A stretch of 64,000 nt of DNA from JBEOJY01 sp040275305 (GTDB lineage Bacteria; Pseudomonadota; Alphaproteobacteria; UBA9219), in the NCBI GenBank assembly GCA_040275305.1, contig JBEOJY010000007.1, positions 62,001-126,000 of the forward strand, given 5' to 3'. Positions 34,762-43,075 of the stretch are shown here, piece by piece (the first letter of the stretch is position 1; each line of letters opens with the position of its first letter). The notes beneath the pieces are model-generated. The model saw nothing but the letters and a program-made list of their open reading frames with translations, did not search any database and was not told the origin of the DNA. The translations under genes were made by a program, and so were the position numbers.

Positions 34762-35308
34762 TGCGTACCACGATTTGAGATTGAAGATTGACAACCCAAT
34801 TTCCACCCGTGTCCTGCGTGCCGATCAGCTCCCCGATCATCGGGGTCAGGAATTTCCAAGGATACGTCACGGTGTAAACGACGATCTGTTCCGGCGTTCC
34901 CAGCCCCTCGCTGCCCTCTCCGCTGCCAATGCCAGCGAATGTCTCATACGCTTTGGCCGTCATCGTCACATGGGTCATATCGATAAAACTGCCAAGGCTT
35001 TCCAGCTGTTTGTTCAAAACCTGACTGACCGTTTCCAATTGCGACTTGCCAGATTCGACGTATCCCGTCTTGGCCAGTCGCGACGTGTTGTAAGTGGCGC
35101 TTTCAAGAAGTTGCTGCGCCGTCATCATCATCGTCATTTCCGTGATGCCGGTCAGAAGCATAAAGAAAACCGGCGCGATTAAAGCCATCTCGACAGCCGT
35201 CGCGCCACGGCATGAACGCATGAAGCAGGGCAGCGCCACCCGGCTCGTCTTTGCCTTCATGGCCAAAACAATTCGCTCCACACGTTTAATAAGCCCGGCG
35301 CGACGCAT
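34745..35308 (-). CDS. tadE: TadE-like pilus assembly protein (first)
   Basis: This 187-residue TadE-family minor pilin has a basic leader and then RGATAVEMALIAPVFFMLLT, where the Glu lies in the conserved position of the processed N-terminal helix. A periplasmic domain with coiled-coil tendency follows (SQLETVSQVLNKQLESLGSF). It is the first gene of the operon, preceded by a ~480-nt non-coding gap. It probably works with the Flp pilin encoded at 15718-15879. Confidence 0.8.
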   Translation of the reverse strand: MRRAGLIKRVERIVLAMKAKTSRVALPCFMRSCRGATAVEMALIAPVFFMLLTGITEMTMMMTAQQLLESATYNTSRLAKTGYVESGKSQLETVSQVLNKQLESLGSFIDMTHVTMTAKAYETFAGIGSGEGSEGLGTPEQIVVYTVTYPWKFLTPMIGELIGTQDTGGNWVVNLQSQIVVRNEPYS

Positions 35309-35794
35309 CCAAAAATTCTCCTCAACAATTCAATAGAACAACGACGTACAATATGGGCCACAACACGTTACGGACAGATTATGACTCTTGGTCCTTGAGA
35401 CGCCGTTAAGTTTCCAAGACATTTGAGATGTTACTAAATAGTTCAAAATTCGAAGGATCGGCAAAATCACGCCCAGCAAACATGCCGCAAACGCAACGCA
35501 ACACCGTAAGCCCGCTAGAAATAGCCATGAACGCATTTCAGACCCAGCCACCACGAACGAGCCAGCCCCCAACGCCACCAAAACCAAAGCCCTTTTCCGA
35601 GCTAATAATAATATGTTTCCGCTTTCGAAACATTATCGAGCGGACGCAAAAAAGAAGACGCAGAGCTATTCCCCCTCTACTGCGGAGAGGGTTTAGGGCA
35701 GGAGAATTTCGCAAGACGCAATTCAGGAGTCAGAAAATAAGGCATAATGGACAAAAGTGTGTGGCTGGGATTTCCGTAACCATATGAGATAGCT
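35309..35794. other. Gap between the tad operon and the IS remnant
   Basis: No convincing gene is visible. The left part must hold the tad promoter. At 35668-35705 there is a worn R4 arm (ATTCCCCCTCTACTGCGGAG...). The left border of the IS256-like element should lie between about 35705 and 35795, but I cannot identify a terminal inverted repeat because the partner end is lost. Confidence 0.4.
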
Positions 35795-36544
35795 ATGGGA
35801 AACGGAGATTCTGAGATAGCACAAAAAAATGCCCCAAGTGCAGAAGCTTGCGGATCAAGAAAGACTGGCATGCCCGAGGCCAACAAAGGCACAGATGCCG
35901 CGATTGCAACCATGTGTGGTTGAAGCCAAGGCGGTGTCGCAGCCGGAAGATAGAGCAAGCCTACACAAGCTACAGTGTCGAGCGGCAAACGCTATCTGAC
36001 TTAAGCCGCTATACAAAACTGAGCGTCAGGACGCTGCGTCGCAAATTTGATCGCTATCAGCCTGACATCGCTTCGGCACAAATATCCGCCAAGCCAGTGG
36101 CGCTGACGCTGGATGGCACGTTCTTCGGTCGCGGGCATGGGCTGATGATCTACCGCGCCGAAGGCCGCAACATCCATTGGCAAGAGATTGAAAACAAGAC
36201 ACTCGCCGTGCTTGAGGACGGATTGAAATATCTGTCGGGACAAGGCTGGCGTTTTTCTAGCGTCACCATAGATGGCCGGAAAGGCGCAATTGGCTTGATC
36301 AATCGCATCCTGCCCGGCGTACCCGTCCAATTTTGTTTGTTTCACCAGAAAGCCATCGTGCGCCGCAATATCACAGCTAAACCCAAGACGCTGTGCGGCA
36401 GAGAACTGCGGGCGCTCACAGCTTTTCTTGGTTACATCTCCGAAGACCTTTTTCTGGAATGTCTCGACGATCTGCGAACGCGCTATGCAATTTTTCTGAA
36501 GGAACGCAATGAACTTGGTCAGTTTAAGCACCGCAGACTGAGGA
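35795..36544 (+). mobile_element. Truncated IS256-like transposase (zinc-ribbon variant)
   Basis: The reading frame shows a zinc ribbon (CPKC near 35830 and CRDC near 35890) and then a DDE-type core with LTLDGTFFGRG, VTIDGRKGA and the CLFH motif of the IS256/MULE group. After ~230 codons it stops resembling a transposase at 36544, where it is joined to RHS-derived sequence, so the catalytic Glu region and right end are missing. Translation continues without a stop to 36924 but is meaningless there. The N-terminus needs either a non-ATG start (TTG at 35848) or a -1 shift at A7 (35823-35829) from ATG 35795. The element is dead. Confidence 0.6.
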
Positions 36545-36762
36545 GCGTTCTCGACCGTCACGCCCGCGCCGACGACTTTCGCCAGCTTGCCGTCCGCGCC
36601 GAAGGTGTAGGTAAACTTCCCATCGCTCTCCAGATTGCCGCCATTGTCGTACATAAAGCCCTGAGTCGTCGAGCCTTGCTTGATGCCGTCAAGCTGATTG
36701 CTGAACGCCGAGACGCGATAGTCACGGTCGCCCCGCGCGTCCGTCGACCATGTCCGGTTGCC
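36545..36762 (-). repeat. Displaced RHS core fragment, identical to 38114-38331
   Basis: All 218 nt are identical to 38114-38331 inside the RHS gene, in the same orientation. It encodes RHS-core sequence (TWSTDARGDRDYRVSAFSNQ...GFMYDNGGNLESDGKFTYTF). It lies just downstream of the Sel1-type gene and is cut by the IS remnant. This is the usual position of an orphan rhs-CT cassette, here without a toxin tip. Confidence 0.9.
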
Positions 36763-36766
36763 TCAT

Positions 36767-37186
36767 TCATTGCGAAACCCGTGGACTTGAGCGCGGCGCA
36801 AGGTCTGGTTTCCACGTGCGTACCAATTCTTTGGCTGCCGCAAGATCTTTGGGGGGCATGTATAAAGCAAGTGCATCTGCCTCCTTTTTGGCTTCTGCAT
36901 TCCCATGTTGCGCGGCCAGCGTAAAGTACATGTAGGCATAAACAGGGTTGGGTTTCAGCAACTCACCAGTTACAACAGAACCATATCCATTCTTGTAGTA
37001 GTGCGCGACTTTGCCTTGAGCCTCGTAATTTCCTGCATCTGCTGCTTTTGACATCCATTTCGCCATGTCGAGTCGGGCGGATTCATAATGTAAATTTGCA
37101 GCCTGAACTACAAACAAAGTTAGGATTGGCCATATCAAGAAGTATATAACCAAAATAACACACAATGTAATTTTCTTTTTTGACAT
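36767..37186 (-). CDS. Sel1-repeat membrane-anchored protein, candidate RHS immunity
   Basis: This ~139-residue protein has an N-terminal transmembrane helix (TLCVILVIYFLIWPILTLFV) and then two Sel1-like repeats (KWMSKAADAGNYEAQGKVAH, YAYMYFTLAAQHGNAEAKKE). It starts 32 nt after the RHS toxin gene stop codon on the same strand, where cognate immunity genes usually sit. An immunity role is inferred from position only. Composition is more AT-rich than the RHS core, as expected for exchangeable toxin-immunity modules. ATG at 37186 gives the cleaner helix, with an upstream ATG at 37210 also possible. Confidence 0.65.
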   Translation of the reverse strand: MSKKKITLCVILVIYFLIWPILTLFVVQAANLHYESARLDMAKWMSKAADAGNYEAQGKVAHYYKNGYGSVVTGELLKPNPVYAYMYFTLAAQHGNAEAKKEADALALYMPPKDLAAAKELVRTWKPDLAPRSSPRVSQ

Positions 37187-37218
37187 GATAGTGCTCATAT
37201 ATAAATTCAAACAATCAT

Positions 37219-40200
37219 TTACGGGGTGAGAGTTGGGTTTAGTTTTCTATTGAGCCACGTATACCACTCTGGCGCTGATGGACCGGATATTTCTGGAAGT
37301 TTCGGCGCATTATCAGCCGCATGATTGGCAAAATCGCCTATGTCACCGCTTGGAGGTACTCTGAGTGGCGAATTAGCGTCTGATGCTTGCGTTCCCCAAG
37401 CGGTTCCATTAGGGTTCATACAAACAGCATTTGCAGGGCCGATAATTTGATTGACCCAGAGGTTTATTTTCTTTGGCGCATCTCCAAGCCCCGGAGGCAC
37501 TCGTCTTGAAATGTCCAATAGAGTTGGAAGGAAGTTCGTGAACCAATTTGATATAGAGGCAGAGTCAGTCGCGCTACTTACAGGTAACGTGGTGTTTGAT
37601 GTGTTCGTACCCGCTTCCAACCCCCAAGGGTCGACCGCGTTCGCGGGATCCCCGCCGACATAGCTATACGTATTCATCCCACCTGCCAGACCAATCGGGT
37701 CTGAGGAGATGTAGCTGCCGATTTGGGGGTTGTAGATGCGGTTGTTGTTGTAGAGCAGCCCGGTTTCGGCGTCGTAGTACTGGCCGGGGAGGCGCAGGTC
37801 GAACTTGAGGCCGTTTTCGACAGGCTCGGTGTCGCCGAACGGAGCATGGTCCCATTGCAAGACATTTTGGCCGCTTTCGGTGATGATGGCATAGGGTTCT
37901 CCTTGTCTTCCCGGATTGACGAACGCCCTTCCGGTCGGCGTCACCACGCCGACGGGCATGCCCGCGAGGAAGATGGTTTCCTGTTCCGCCACGGCGTTTC
38001 CGGTTCCTGCGACCATGCCTGTGTACACTCCCGAAACCTGCGCTCCGGCTTGCGCGAAGTACTTCGCCGCGCCGTTCGCTGTCTTCTTCACCCGCTCGCC
38101 GAGGCCGTTGGTGGCGTTCTCGACCGTCACGCCCGCGCCGACGACTTTCGCCAGCTTGCCGTCCGCGCCGAAGGTGTAGGTAAACTTCCCATCGCTCTCC
38201 AGATTGCCGCCATTGTCGTACATAAAGCCCTGAGTCGTCGAGCCTTGCTTGATGCCGTCAAGCTGATTGCTGAACGCCGAGACGCGATAGTCACGGTCGC
38301 CCCGCGCGTCCGTCGACCATGTCCGGTTGCCGTTCGCGTCATAGGCGTAAACCCCGTCCGTGATCTGCGGAACCTGAGACTGGAACGATTTCAGGCGATG
38401 ATGCTCGTACGTCATGCAGGTGTCGTGATAATCGTTGTTGTTCGCGCACAGAAGCCGCGACGCCGCGTCGTAGCCGTACAAAATGCGTTGCCCGTTCCAG
38501 CCGCCATTCGCGCCCGGTTGGCCGAACACGATCTTCGAGAGATTGCCGTCCTGATCCTGTTCGCGCAGGTGATAGAGGTTGACGTGCCCGTCGCCTTGGC
38601 TCCATTTTTCCGGCGCGTCGCTGAACGGGAAGTAGGCGATGCCGCCGATAAGCTGTTTGCCGCTCACCTCGATGGTCTCCAGCTTCCCGCTCTTGGCGTT
38701 GTAGCCGTATTCCACGGCCTTGCCGGAGGGCAGGAGCGTCGAGTCCAGCTGCCCCGTCTTGTCGTCGAAGTCGTGTCGCGTGACAAGCGTCACGCCGTTA
38801 AGCTCCTGCTTTTTGAGGATGACGTTGCCATGCTTGTCATGGTCGAGATAGGTCTTGCCCGATGAATCCTCCACAACGGTCAACCGCCCGATCTGACTGG
38901 CGTTTGTCGGGCTGGTGTCATAGGTGTATTTCACCGAGGTCCCGTCGCCGTATTGCGCGACTTTCACCCGGCCCAGAATATCGCGCTCATACGTCGTCGT
39001 GAACCCGCGCCCGTCGGTTTCGGTCCACACATTCCCCGCCGGGTCGAACGTGCGCGTGATCTTGCCGCGATCGGGGCTGTTTTCCTCCGTCTGGTTGCCG
39101 AGGCCGTCATAGGCGTACTGCGTCTGGTTGTTCTTCGCGTCCGTGATGACGGCGATGCTGTCGTCCGGGTTATAGTCGATCACCGTCACGCCGCCGTCGG
39201 GGGCCGTGATGGTATGCACCCGGCGCAGCGCGTCGCGCCCATAGGTCGTGACGTTGCCCACGGGATCCGTGGCGCTGATGATCTCGCCATTGCCGTCGCG
39301 GCCATAGGTCGTCGTCTGGCCCTTCGCGCCGATATCCTGCGCAAGGCGGTTGACCGCGTCATAGTTATGCGACCGCGTGCGGACCAACGTGCCCGCCGTG
39401 TCGAATACCTGTTCCGTCTTGACGTTGCCGTTGAGGTCGCGGCCAAGCTGCATACGATTGCCGAGCGGGTCGATGATGGCGGCCAGCTGATGCGCCGCGT
39501 CGTTTTGCAGCGTGTAATGCGCGCCGTCGGGGGTCGTGACGCCGTTTAAGACATGCGCTTTGTCATAGTCATATTGCGTCGTCTGGAGATTCACGCTGCG
39601 CGTCTCGACCTCGCCGTGCGGCGTATAGGTCTTTCTGACGCACAGATTGTTGGGGTCGCAAACGGAGCTTGGACGCCCCGCGCCGTCATTCGTAAAGCCA
39701 TAGGAATGCCCCAGCGCGTTGGTGATCTTGAACGGAGCGCCGCCGCTGTAGGTGATGGTCGTCACGTCGCCGAGAGGTCCGGTGATCTTGCCGGGATGGC
39801 CATATTCGTCGTGGTCGGCATAGGTCCAGCTGCGGCTCTGGCCGCCCGCTGCGGTCGTCTTGCTCAACAACGCGCCGTTGGCGTCGTTATAGGTCCAAGT
39901 GGTGACGCGGTTGACGCCCGGCACGCCGCTCGGTTCCGTGAACTGCGTCGGCAGGTTGAACTTCGGATGCCACGTGGTCGTGAAGGTCCGCGCCAGCGGC
40001 GTTCCCGCCGCTTCCGTGCGCGTAAGCTCCTGACCGCGCGGGCTGTGGGTGTAGCGCGTGACGTTGTCGTTGTAGTCGGTGCGCGTCGCGACAAAGCCGT
40101 ATTGGTCGTAGGTCATCGCCTTCGCGCCGATATTCGCGACCGGAGCGCCCGTGACCGCCGTCGGCAGCACGATGTTGTTGTTGGTCGTGAAGTCGTAGCC

Positions 40201-40980
40201 GTGGACGTTGCCAAGCGCGTCGGTGACCGTCGCGGTTCCGTCCGCGTTATAAGCGACCGTGACTTTCTCGACGCCGCCCGCATGCTCGGTCGAAATCGCC
40301 TTGTTGTCCGCGTTGTATTGATAAGTCGCGAAGCGCGCGCCGTTGCCGTCGATGATCCCGGTCAGCGCGTGGGGCAGGCTTGCGCCCGACGTGTTGGCGG
40401 ATTCGTTATAGACGTAAGTCCGCGTCGCATCGTCGGCATAGGTGACTTTCGCAAGGTTCTTGTTGCCGTCGACGCTGTACTTGACAACCTTGCCGTCCGC
40501 CTGCGTGACGGAATCGACGAAGCCGTTGGCATCGTGATGGAAGGTCAGCGTATGCCCATAGGGGCCGCGCGCCGAGCTGAGTTTGTCTCCGGCATTATGA
40601 TACTGAAGCTGCGTGACCTCGCCCGCGCGGGTCTTGATCGTTTGCAACTGGCCTTTGGCGGAATAGGTTTCCGTGTTGTCGTCGTCGTCCACCAGCGTAA
40701 AGCCGCTCGTCGCCGAGCCGCTGAGGGTCAGCGTGACGCCCGGCGCGGCGCTCCAGCCGCTGCCGCTCTGCGTGAAGCTGTAGACGCGGCCATTGGCGCG
40801 TATTGCCTTGACGGTCTTGTCGTCGGTCAGTTCCAGCGCGCGATCCCACGTGCTGCGCCAGTTCGCCCCGAATTGCGAAATTCTGCTGTCCTGACTGTTG
40901 TAATACCGGATCAGCTCAACGCCAGTGTAGGCCGGGCCTTCGTAATCCGCCTCGACCTGATACTTGTTGCCAGTGCCCAC
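37219..40980 (-). CDS. RHS/YD-repeat polymorphic toxin, core and tip (frameshifted from its N-terminus)
   Basis: This 1253-residue reading frame is made of YD/RHS repeats (RHSPRGQ-, GYDAASRLL- and YDANGNRTW-type units). It ends in the RHS core motif YYDAETGLLYNNNRIYNPQI then SSDPIGLAGGMNTYSYVGGD and DPWGLE. After it comes a ~125-residue non-conserved tip (from AGTNTSNTT), the expected toxin domain. I cannot assign an activity to the tip. In frame upstream of the GTG at 40980 the sequence continues ...KVTCAVGNPIN and into DPT repeats, so this is not the real start. The true N-terminus is the neighbouring reading frame ending at 40995, separated by a 5-nt frameshift at 41125-41129. Confidence 0.8.
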   Translation of the reverse strand: MGTGNKYQVEADYEGPAYTGVELIRYYNSQDSRISQFGANWRSTWDRALELTDDKTVKAIRANGRVYSFTQSGSGWSAAPGVTLTLSGSATSGFTLVDDDDNTETYSAKGQLQTIKTRAGEVTQLQYHNAGDKLSSARGPYGHTLTFHHDANGFVDSVTQADGKVVKYSVDGNKNLAKVTYADDATRTYVYNESANTSGASLPHALTGIIDGNGARFATYQYNADNKAISTEHAGGVEKVTVAYNADGTATVTDALGNVHGYDFTTNNNIVLPTAVTGAPVANIGAKAMTYDQYGFVATRTDYNDNVTRYTHSPRGQELTRTEAAGTPLARTFTTTWHPKFNLPTQFTEPSGVPGVNRVTTWTYNDANGALLSKTTAAGGQSRSWTYADHDEYGHPGKITGPLGDVTTITYSGGAPFKITNALGHSYGFTNDGAGRPSSVCDPNNLCVRKTYTPHGEVETRSVNLQTTQYDYDKAHVLNGVTTPDGAHYTLQNDAAHQLAAIIDPLGNRMQLGRDLNGNVKTEQVFDTAGTLVRTRSHNYDAVNRLAQDIGAKGQTTTYGRDGNGEIISATDPVGNVTTYGRDALRRVHTITAPDGGVTVIDYNPDDSIAVITDAKNNQTQYAYDGLGNQTEENSPDRGKITRTFDPAGNVWTETDGRGFTTTYERDILGRVKVAQYGDGTSVKYTYDTSPTNASQIGRLTVVEDSSGKTYLDHDKHGNVILKKQELNGVTLVTRHDFDDKTGQLDSTLLPSGKAVEYGYNAKSGKLETIEVSGKQLIGGIAYFPFSDAPEKWSQGDGHVNLYHLREQDQDGNLSKIVFGQPGANGGWNGQRILYGYDAASRLLCANNNDYHDTCMTYEHHRLKSFQSQVPQITDGVYAYDANGNRTWSTDARGDRDYRVSAFSNQLDGIKQGSTTQGFMYDNGGNLESDGKFTYTFGADGKLAKVVGAGVTVENATNGLGERVKKTANGAAKYFAQAGAQVSGVYTGMVAGTGNAVAEQETIFLAGMPVGVVTPTGRAFVNPGRQGEPYAIITESGQNVLQWDHAPFGDTEPVENGLKFDLRLPGQYYDAETGLLYNNNRIYNPQIGSYISSDPIGLAGGMNTYSYVGGDPANAVDPWGLEAGTNTSNTTLPVSSATDSASISNWFTNFLPTLLDISRRVPPGLGDAPKKINLWVNQIIGPANAVCMNPNGTAWGTQASDANSPLRVPPSGDIGDFANHAADNAPKLPEISGPSAPEWYTWLNRKLNPTLTP

Positions 40981-40994
40981 GTTGATCGGGTTGC

Positions 40995-41834
40995 CTACCG
41001 CGCAAGTGACCTTCTGGCAGTCGGAAGCAAGATTGGCGTCTTTCGTGGGATCGGTAGGCGTGGTGGGATCTGTTGGGTCCGTTGGATCGGTGGGGTCAGT
41101 GGGATCCGTTGGGTCTGTGGGATCGGATCCGTTGGGTCTGTGGGATCGGGGGTGTCGCCGTCACGTGTAATCGTCCATGTGCCGGGGGTATTGTAATTGC
41201 AACCAAGTTTATCTGCGTTATTACTATTATCTGCACCAAAATAATCATAATTTCTTGGAGTTGTATTATAGTGATATTCTGTACCAAATCTTGGGTCTGT
41301 GTAGTGATTGATGTTGCTCATGGTTGGCAAGCCGTAGTAGGGGGTCGCTATGTCCCAATCATAAACGCTCCCTTTGTCATCACTCCATATGTTGCCTACA
41401 GTGCCAAGCGGACATCCATATTTATTATCAGCCGAGCATTTGGGAATGTCGCTATATGATAAATCATAAACGACGCCATTTACCTCGGCATGAAATTTAG
41501 TTGGTTTGGGGGAATCAGCAGCACCAAAGAGTTCATCATCGTTTATGATAAGCCAATGTCGGGGAGTTGTATTTGCGTATATAGTGTCATCGGCAGAAAA
41601 TGTAATTTCTAGCTTGATATTGCCGTTTAACCCGCATGTTTGATAGTAATCATTATTTAACTTTGTACCGGGAACAAATGGCTTTCCTTCATATTTTAAT
41701 ATAAAATTGACAGCATTGGCATCACGGGGGGCGAAGGCGGAGAGGGCGGCGCTGGCGGCCAGAGCGGTGGCGCAGAGGAACTTGCCCGCGCGTTTGTATT
41801 TCAGCGAAATTCTCTTGGCCTGTGCTGCGCTCAT
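40995..41834 (-). CDS. N-terminal secreted domain of the RHS protein (out of frame)
   Basis: From ATG 41834 (AAGGAG just upstream) this reads a signal peptide (FLCATALAASAALSAFAPRD then ANA), a ~210-residue domain rich in Asn/Tyr/Asp, and DPTDPTDP. The frame then changes and ends in a basic tail (IPQTQRIPLTPP...) at a stop at 40995. Without the 5 nt at 41125-41129 the frame would run straight through the DPT linker into the RHS core, giving one protein of ~1536 residues. I regard this as the 5' part of one gene, either broken, phase-variable or mis-assembled. The N-terminal domain is not one I recognise. Confidence 0.7.
   Translation of the reverse strand: MSAAQAKRISLKYKRAGKFLCATALAASAALSAFAPRDANAVNFILKYEGKPFVPGTKLNNDYYQTCGLNGNIKLEITFSADDTIYANTTPRHWLIINDDELFGAADSPKPTKFHAEVNGVVYDLSYSDIPKCSADNKYGCPLGTVGNIWSDDKGSVYDWDIATPYYGLPTMSNINHYTDPRFGTEYHYNTTPRNYDYFGADNSNNADKLGCNYNTPGTWTITRDGDTPDPTDPTDPIPQTQRIPLTPPIQRTQQIPPRLPIPRKTPILLPTARRSLAR
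41050..41147. repeat. 18-nt tandem repeat coding for (DPT)n linker
   Basis: Units such as CGTTGGGTCTGTGGGATC are repeated, exactly at 41107-41124 and 41130-41147 and then with variants down to ~41050. On the minus strand each codes for DPTDPT. Between the two identical units lie five extra bases (GGATC, 41125-41129), so the period there is 23 instead of 18 and the frame is lost. Confidence 0.88.
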
Positions 41835-42036
41835 GGAAATTCTCCTTTGAAAAATGATCGATCCGAAAAATTTGCCGCGATATTTATGCCCCCCGTCATC
41901 ACGAAGAGCCTTACTGATGGCGACGACGCAACCCCTTGTTGCGACCCGCCTCGGAATGGACACAATCTATATACTTCAGGTTGTGCCTAGTCACGCATAA
42001 TCTATGGTAAATAAAGTTTCTTGGTAAGAATTAACC

Positions 42037-42637
42037 ATGACTTGCATGAATACGGGCTTCCCCATACGGCGGAACAGTAACCACGCACTTGCCAGCCTGT
42101 TGCGCGAGGCGAACCGTTTGCGCGTCACAGCCCCCCAGCCTTTGCCCGCCGACCTTGTTGAACGGGTGAGACTGAGCAAGCCGAATATCATCCACGCCTT
42201 GTTGCATAAGCAAGACAAACAGCCTGCGTTCAACCACGAAGCCTTTGACGAACGCGCGGCCATCATCCAAGCCAACGGAGTGCCTAAACTATGGGCAGAA
42301 GGCTTTGCCACCCACTGCACTATGCAATGCCCCGAAAGCTACTGGCCAGAACGCTGGCAACAGATTGTCGATGACGGTGGGCGCTTCCTAGACCGATGGG
42401 GAAGGCAAGCTACGAAACTAGGATGGCAGGCCTTGGACGTATTCGGGGTTAATCCCTCTGGCCCCCGAACTGCGCTATGACGGCATGGGGCTTGTCCCCT
42501 TGCTGCAAGGCCGTCCTGTCATCGCCATCACAGACAGCGCCGCCCGCATCGACTGCGGACGTGGCGTAACTCAGACCTACCAGCGAACCCCGCGCTTTCA
42601 AGCTGCCTGCCTGTGGGAGTTGGACAAGCTCAAATGA
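42037..42637 (+). pseudogene. Frameshifted accessory gene of unknown function
   Basis: The first part (147 codons, RNSNHALASLLREANRLRVT...WQQIVDDGGRFLDRWGRQAT...LDVFGVNPSG) stops at 42480. The other frame continues the same protein (PELRYDGMGLVPLLQGRPVI...YQRTPRFQAACLWELDKLK) to TGA at 42637. Removing one C from the run CCCCC at 42462-42466 restores one frame of ~200 codons. The sequence resembles proteins common in alphaproteobacterial prophages and plasmids, with no known function. It lies between the RHS locus and tRNA-Ser. Confidence 0.65.
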
Positions 42638-42833
42638 ATTTTCCACAAGTACGCGCGCGCGCGAGGATTAAGATAAGACCGCATCAAAACAGCTAGCAGG
42701 GAACTGACATAATTAGCCTGCCACCCGTTCCCTCATGTTCCCCTCCATCCCCTCTCGTTGGCGTTTAAGTTGTGGGCCTGAAAAACGTCTTTGTGAAAAT
42801 AACAAAGAAATTCAAAAGAATAATAAATGAAAA

Positions 42834-42923
42834 TGGCGGATGGGGTGGGATTCGAACCCACGGTGAGCTTGCACCCACGCCGGTTTTCAAGACCGGTTCC
42901 TTAAACCGCTCGGACACCCATCC
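42834..42923 (-). tRNA. tRNA-Ser (UGA)
   Basis: The minus strand folds into a class II tRNA. The acceptor GGATGGG pairs with CCCATCC, there is a long variable arm (CGTGGGTGCAAGCTCACCG region), the T loop is GGTTCGAATCC, and the anticodon loop CTTGAAA carries anticodon TGA. CCA is encoded. It flanks the RHS/IS accessory region, a typical integration site position, but I see no duplicated 3' end marking an attachment repeat. Confidence 0.93.
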
Positions 42924-43075
42924 TTAAAGGCAGCCAAAGTCATAATGTTTCACCAGCCGCAAGTGAAGCGAAATCTTCCGTGCCGCAACGAAAACAAGGA
43001 GAAAGCCCAAAACTTGAACAATTCTGGCCCGATGCTACAAAGGCATGCATGCATCTCAGGACTGGACATCCCCTC

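Noticed and set aside
35330..35587. Small hydrophobic minus-strand frame upstream of tadE
   Set aside because: It has a TTG start, no ribosome-binding site, a poor C-terminal half and no recognisable family.
36545..36924. C-terminal part of the transposase reading frame
   Set aside because: It is an antisense reading of duplicated RHS core and of the Sel1-type gene, joined by chance to the truncated transposase.
37723..38865. Long plus-strand open frames opposite the RHS gene (also 39553-41196)
   Set aside because: These are shadows of the GC-rich RHS coding sequence, and the minus strand has clear YD-repeat protein features.
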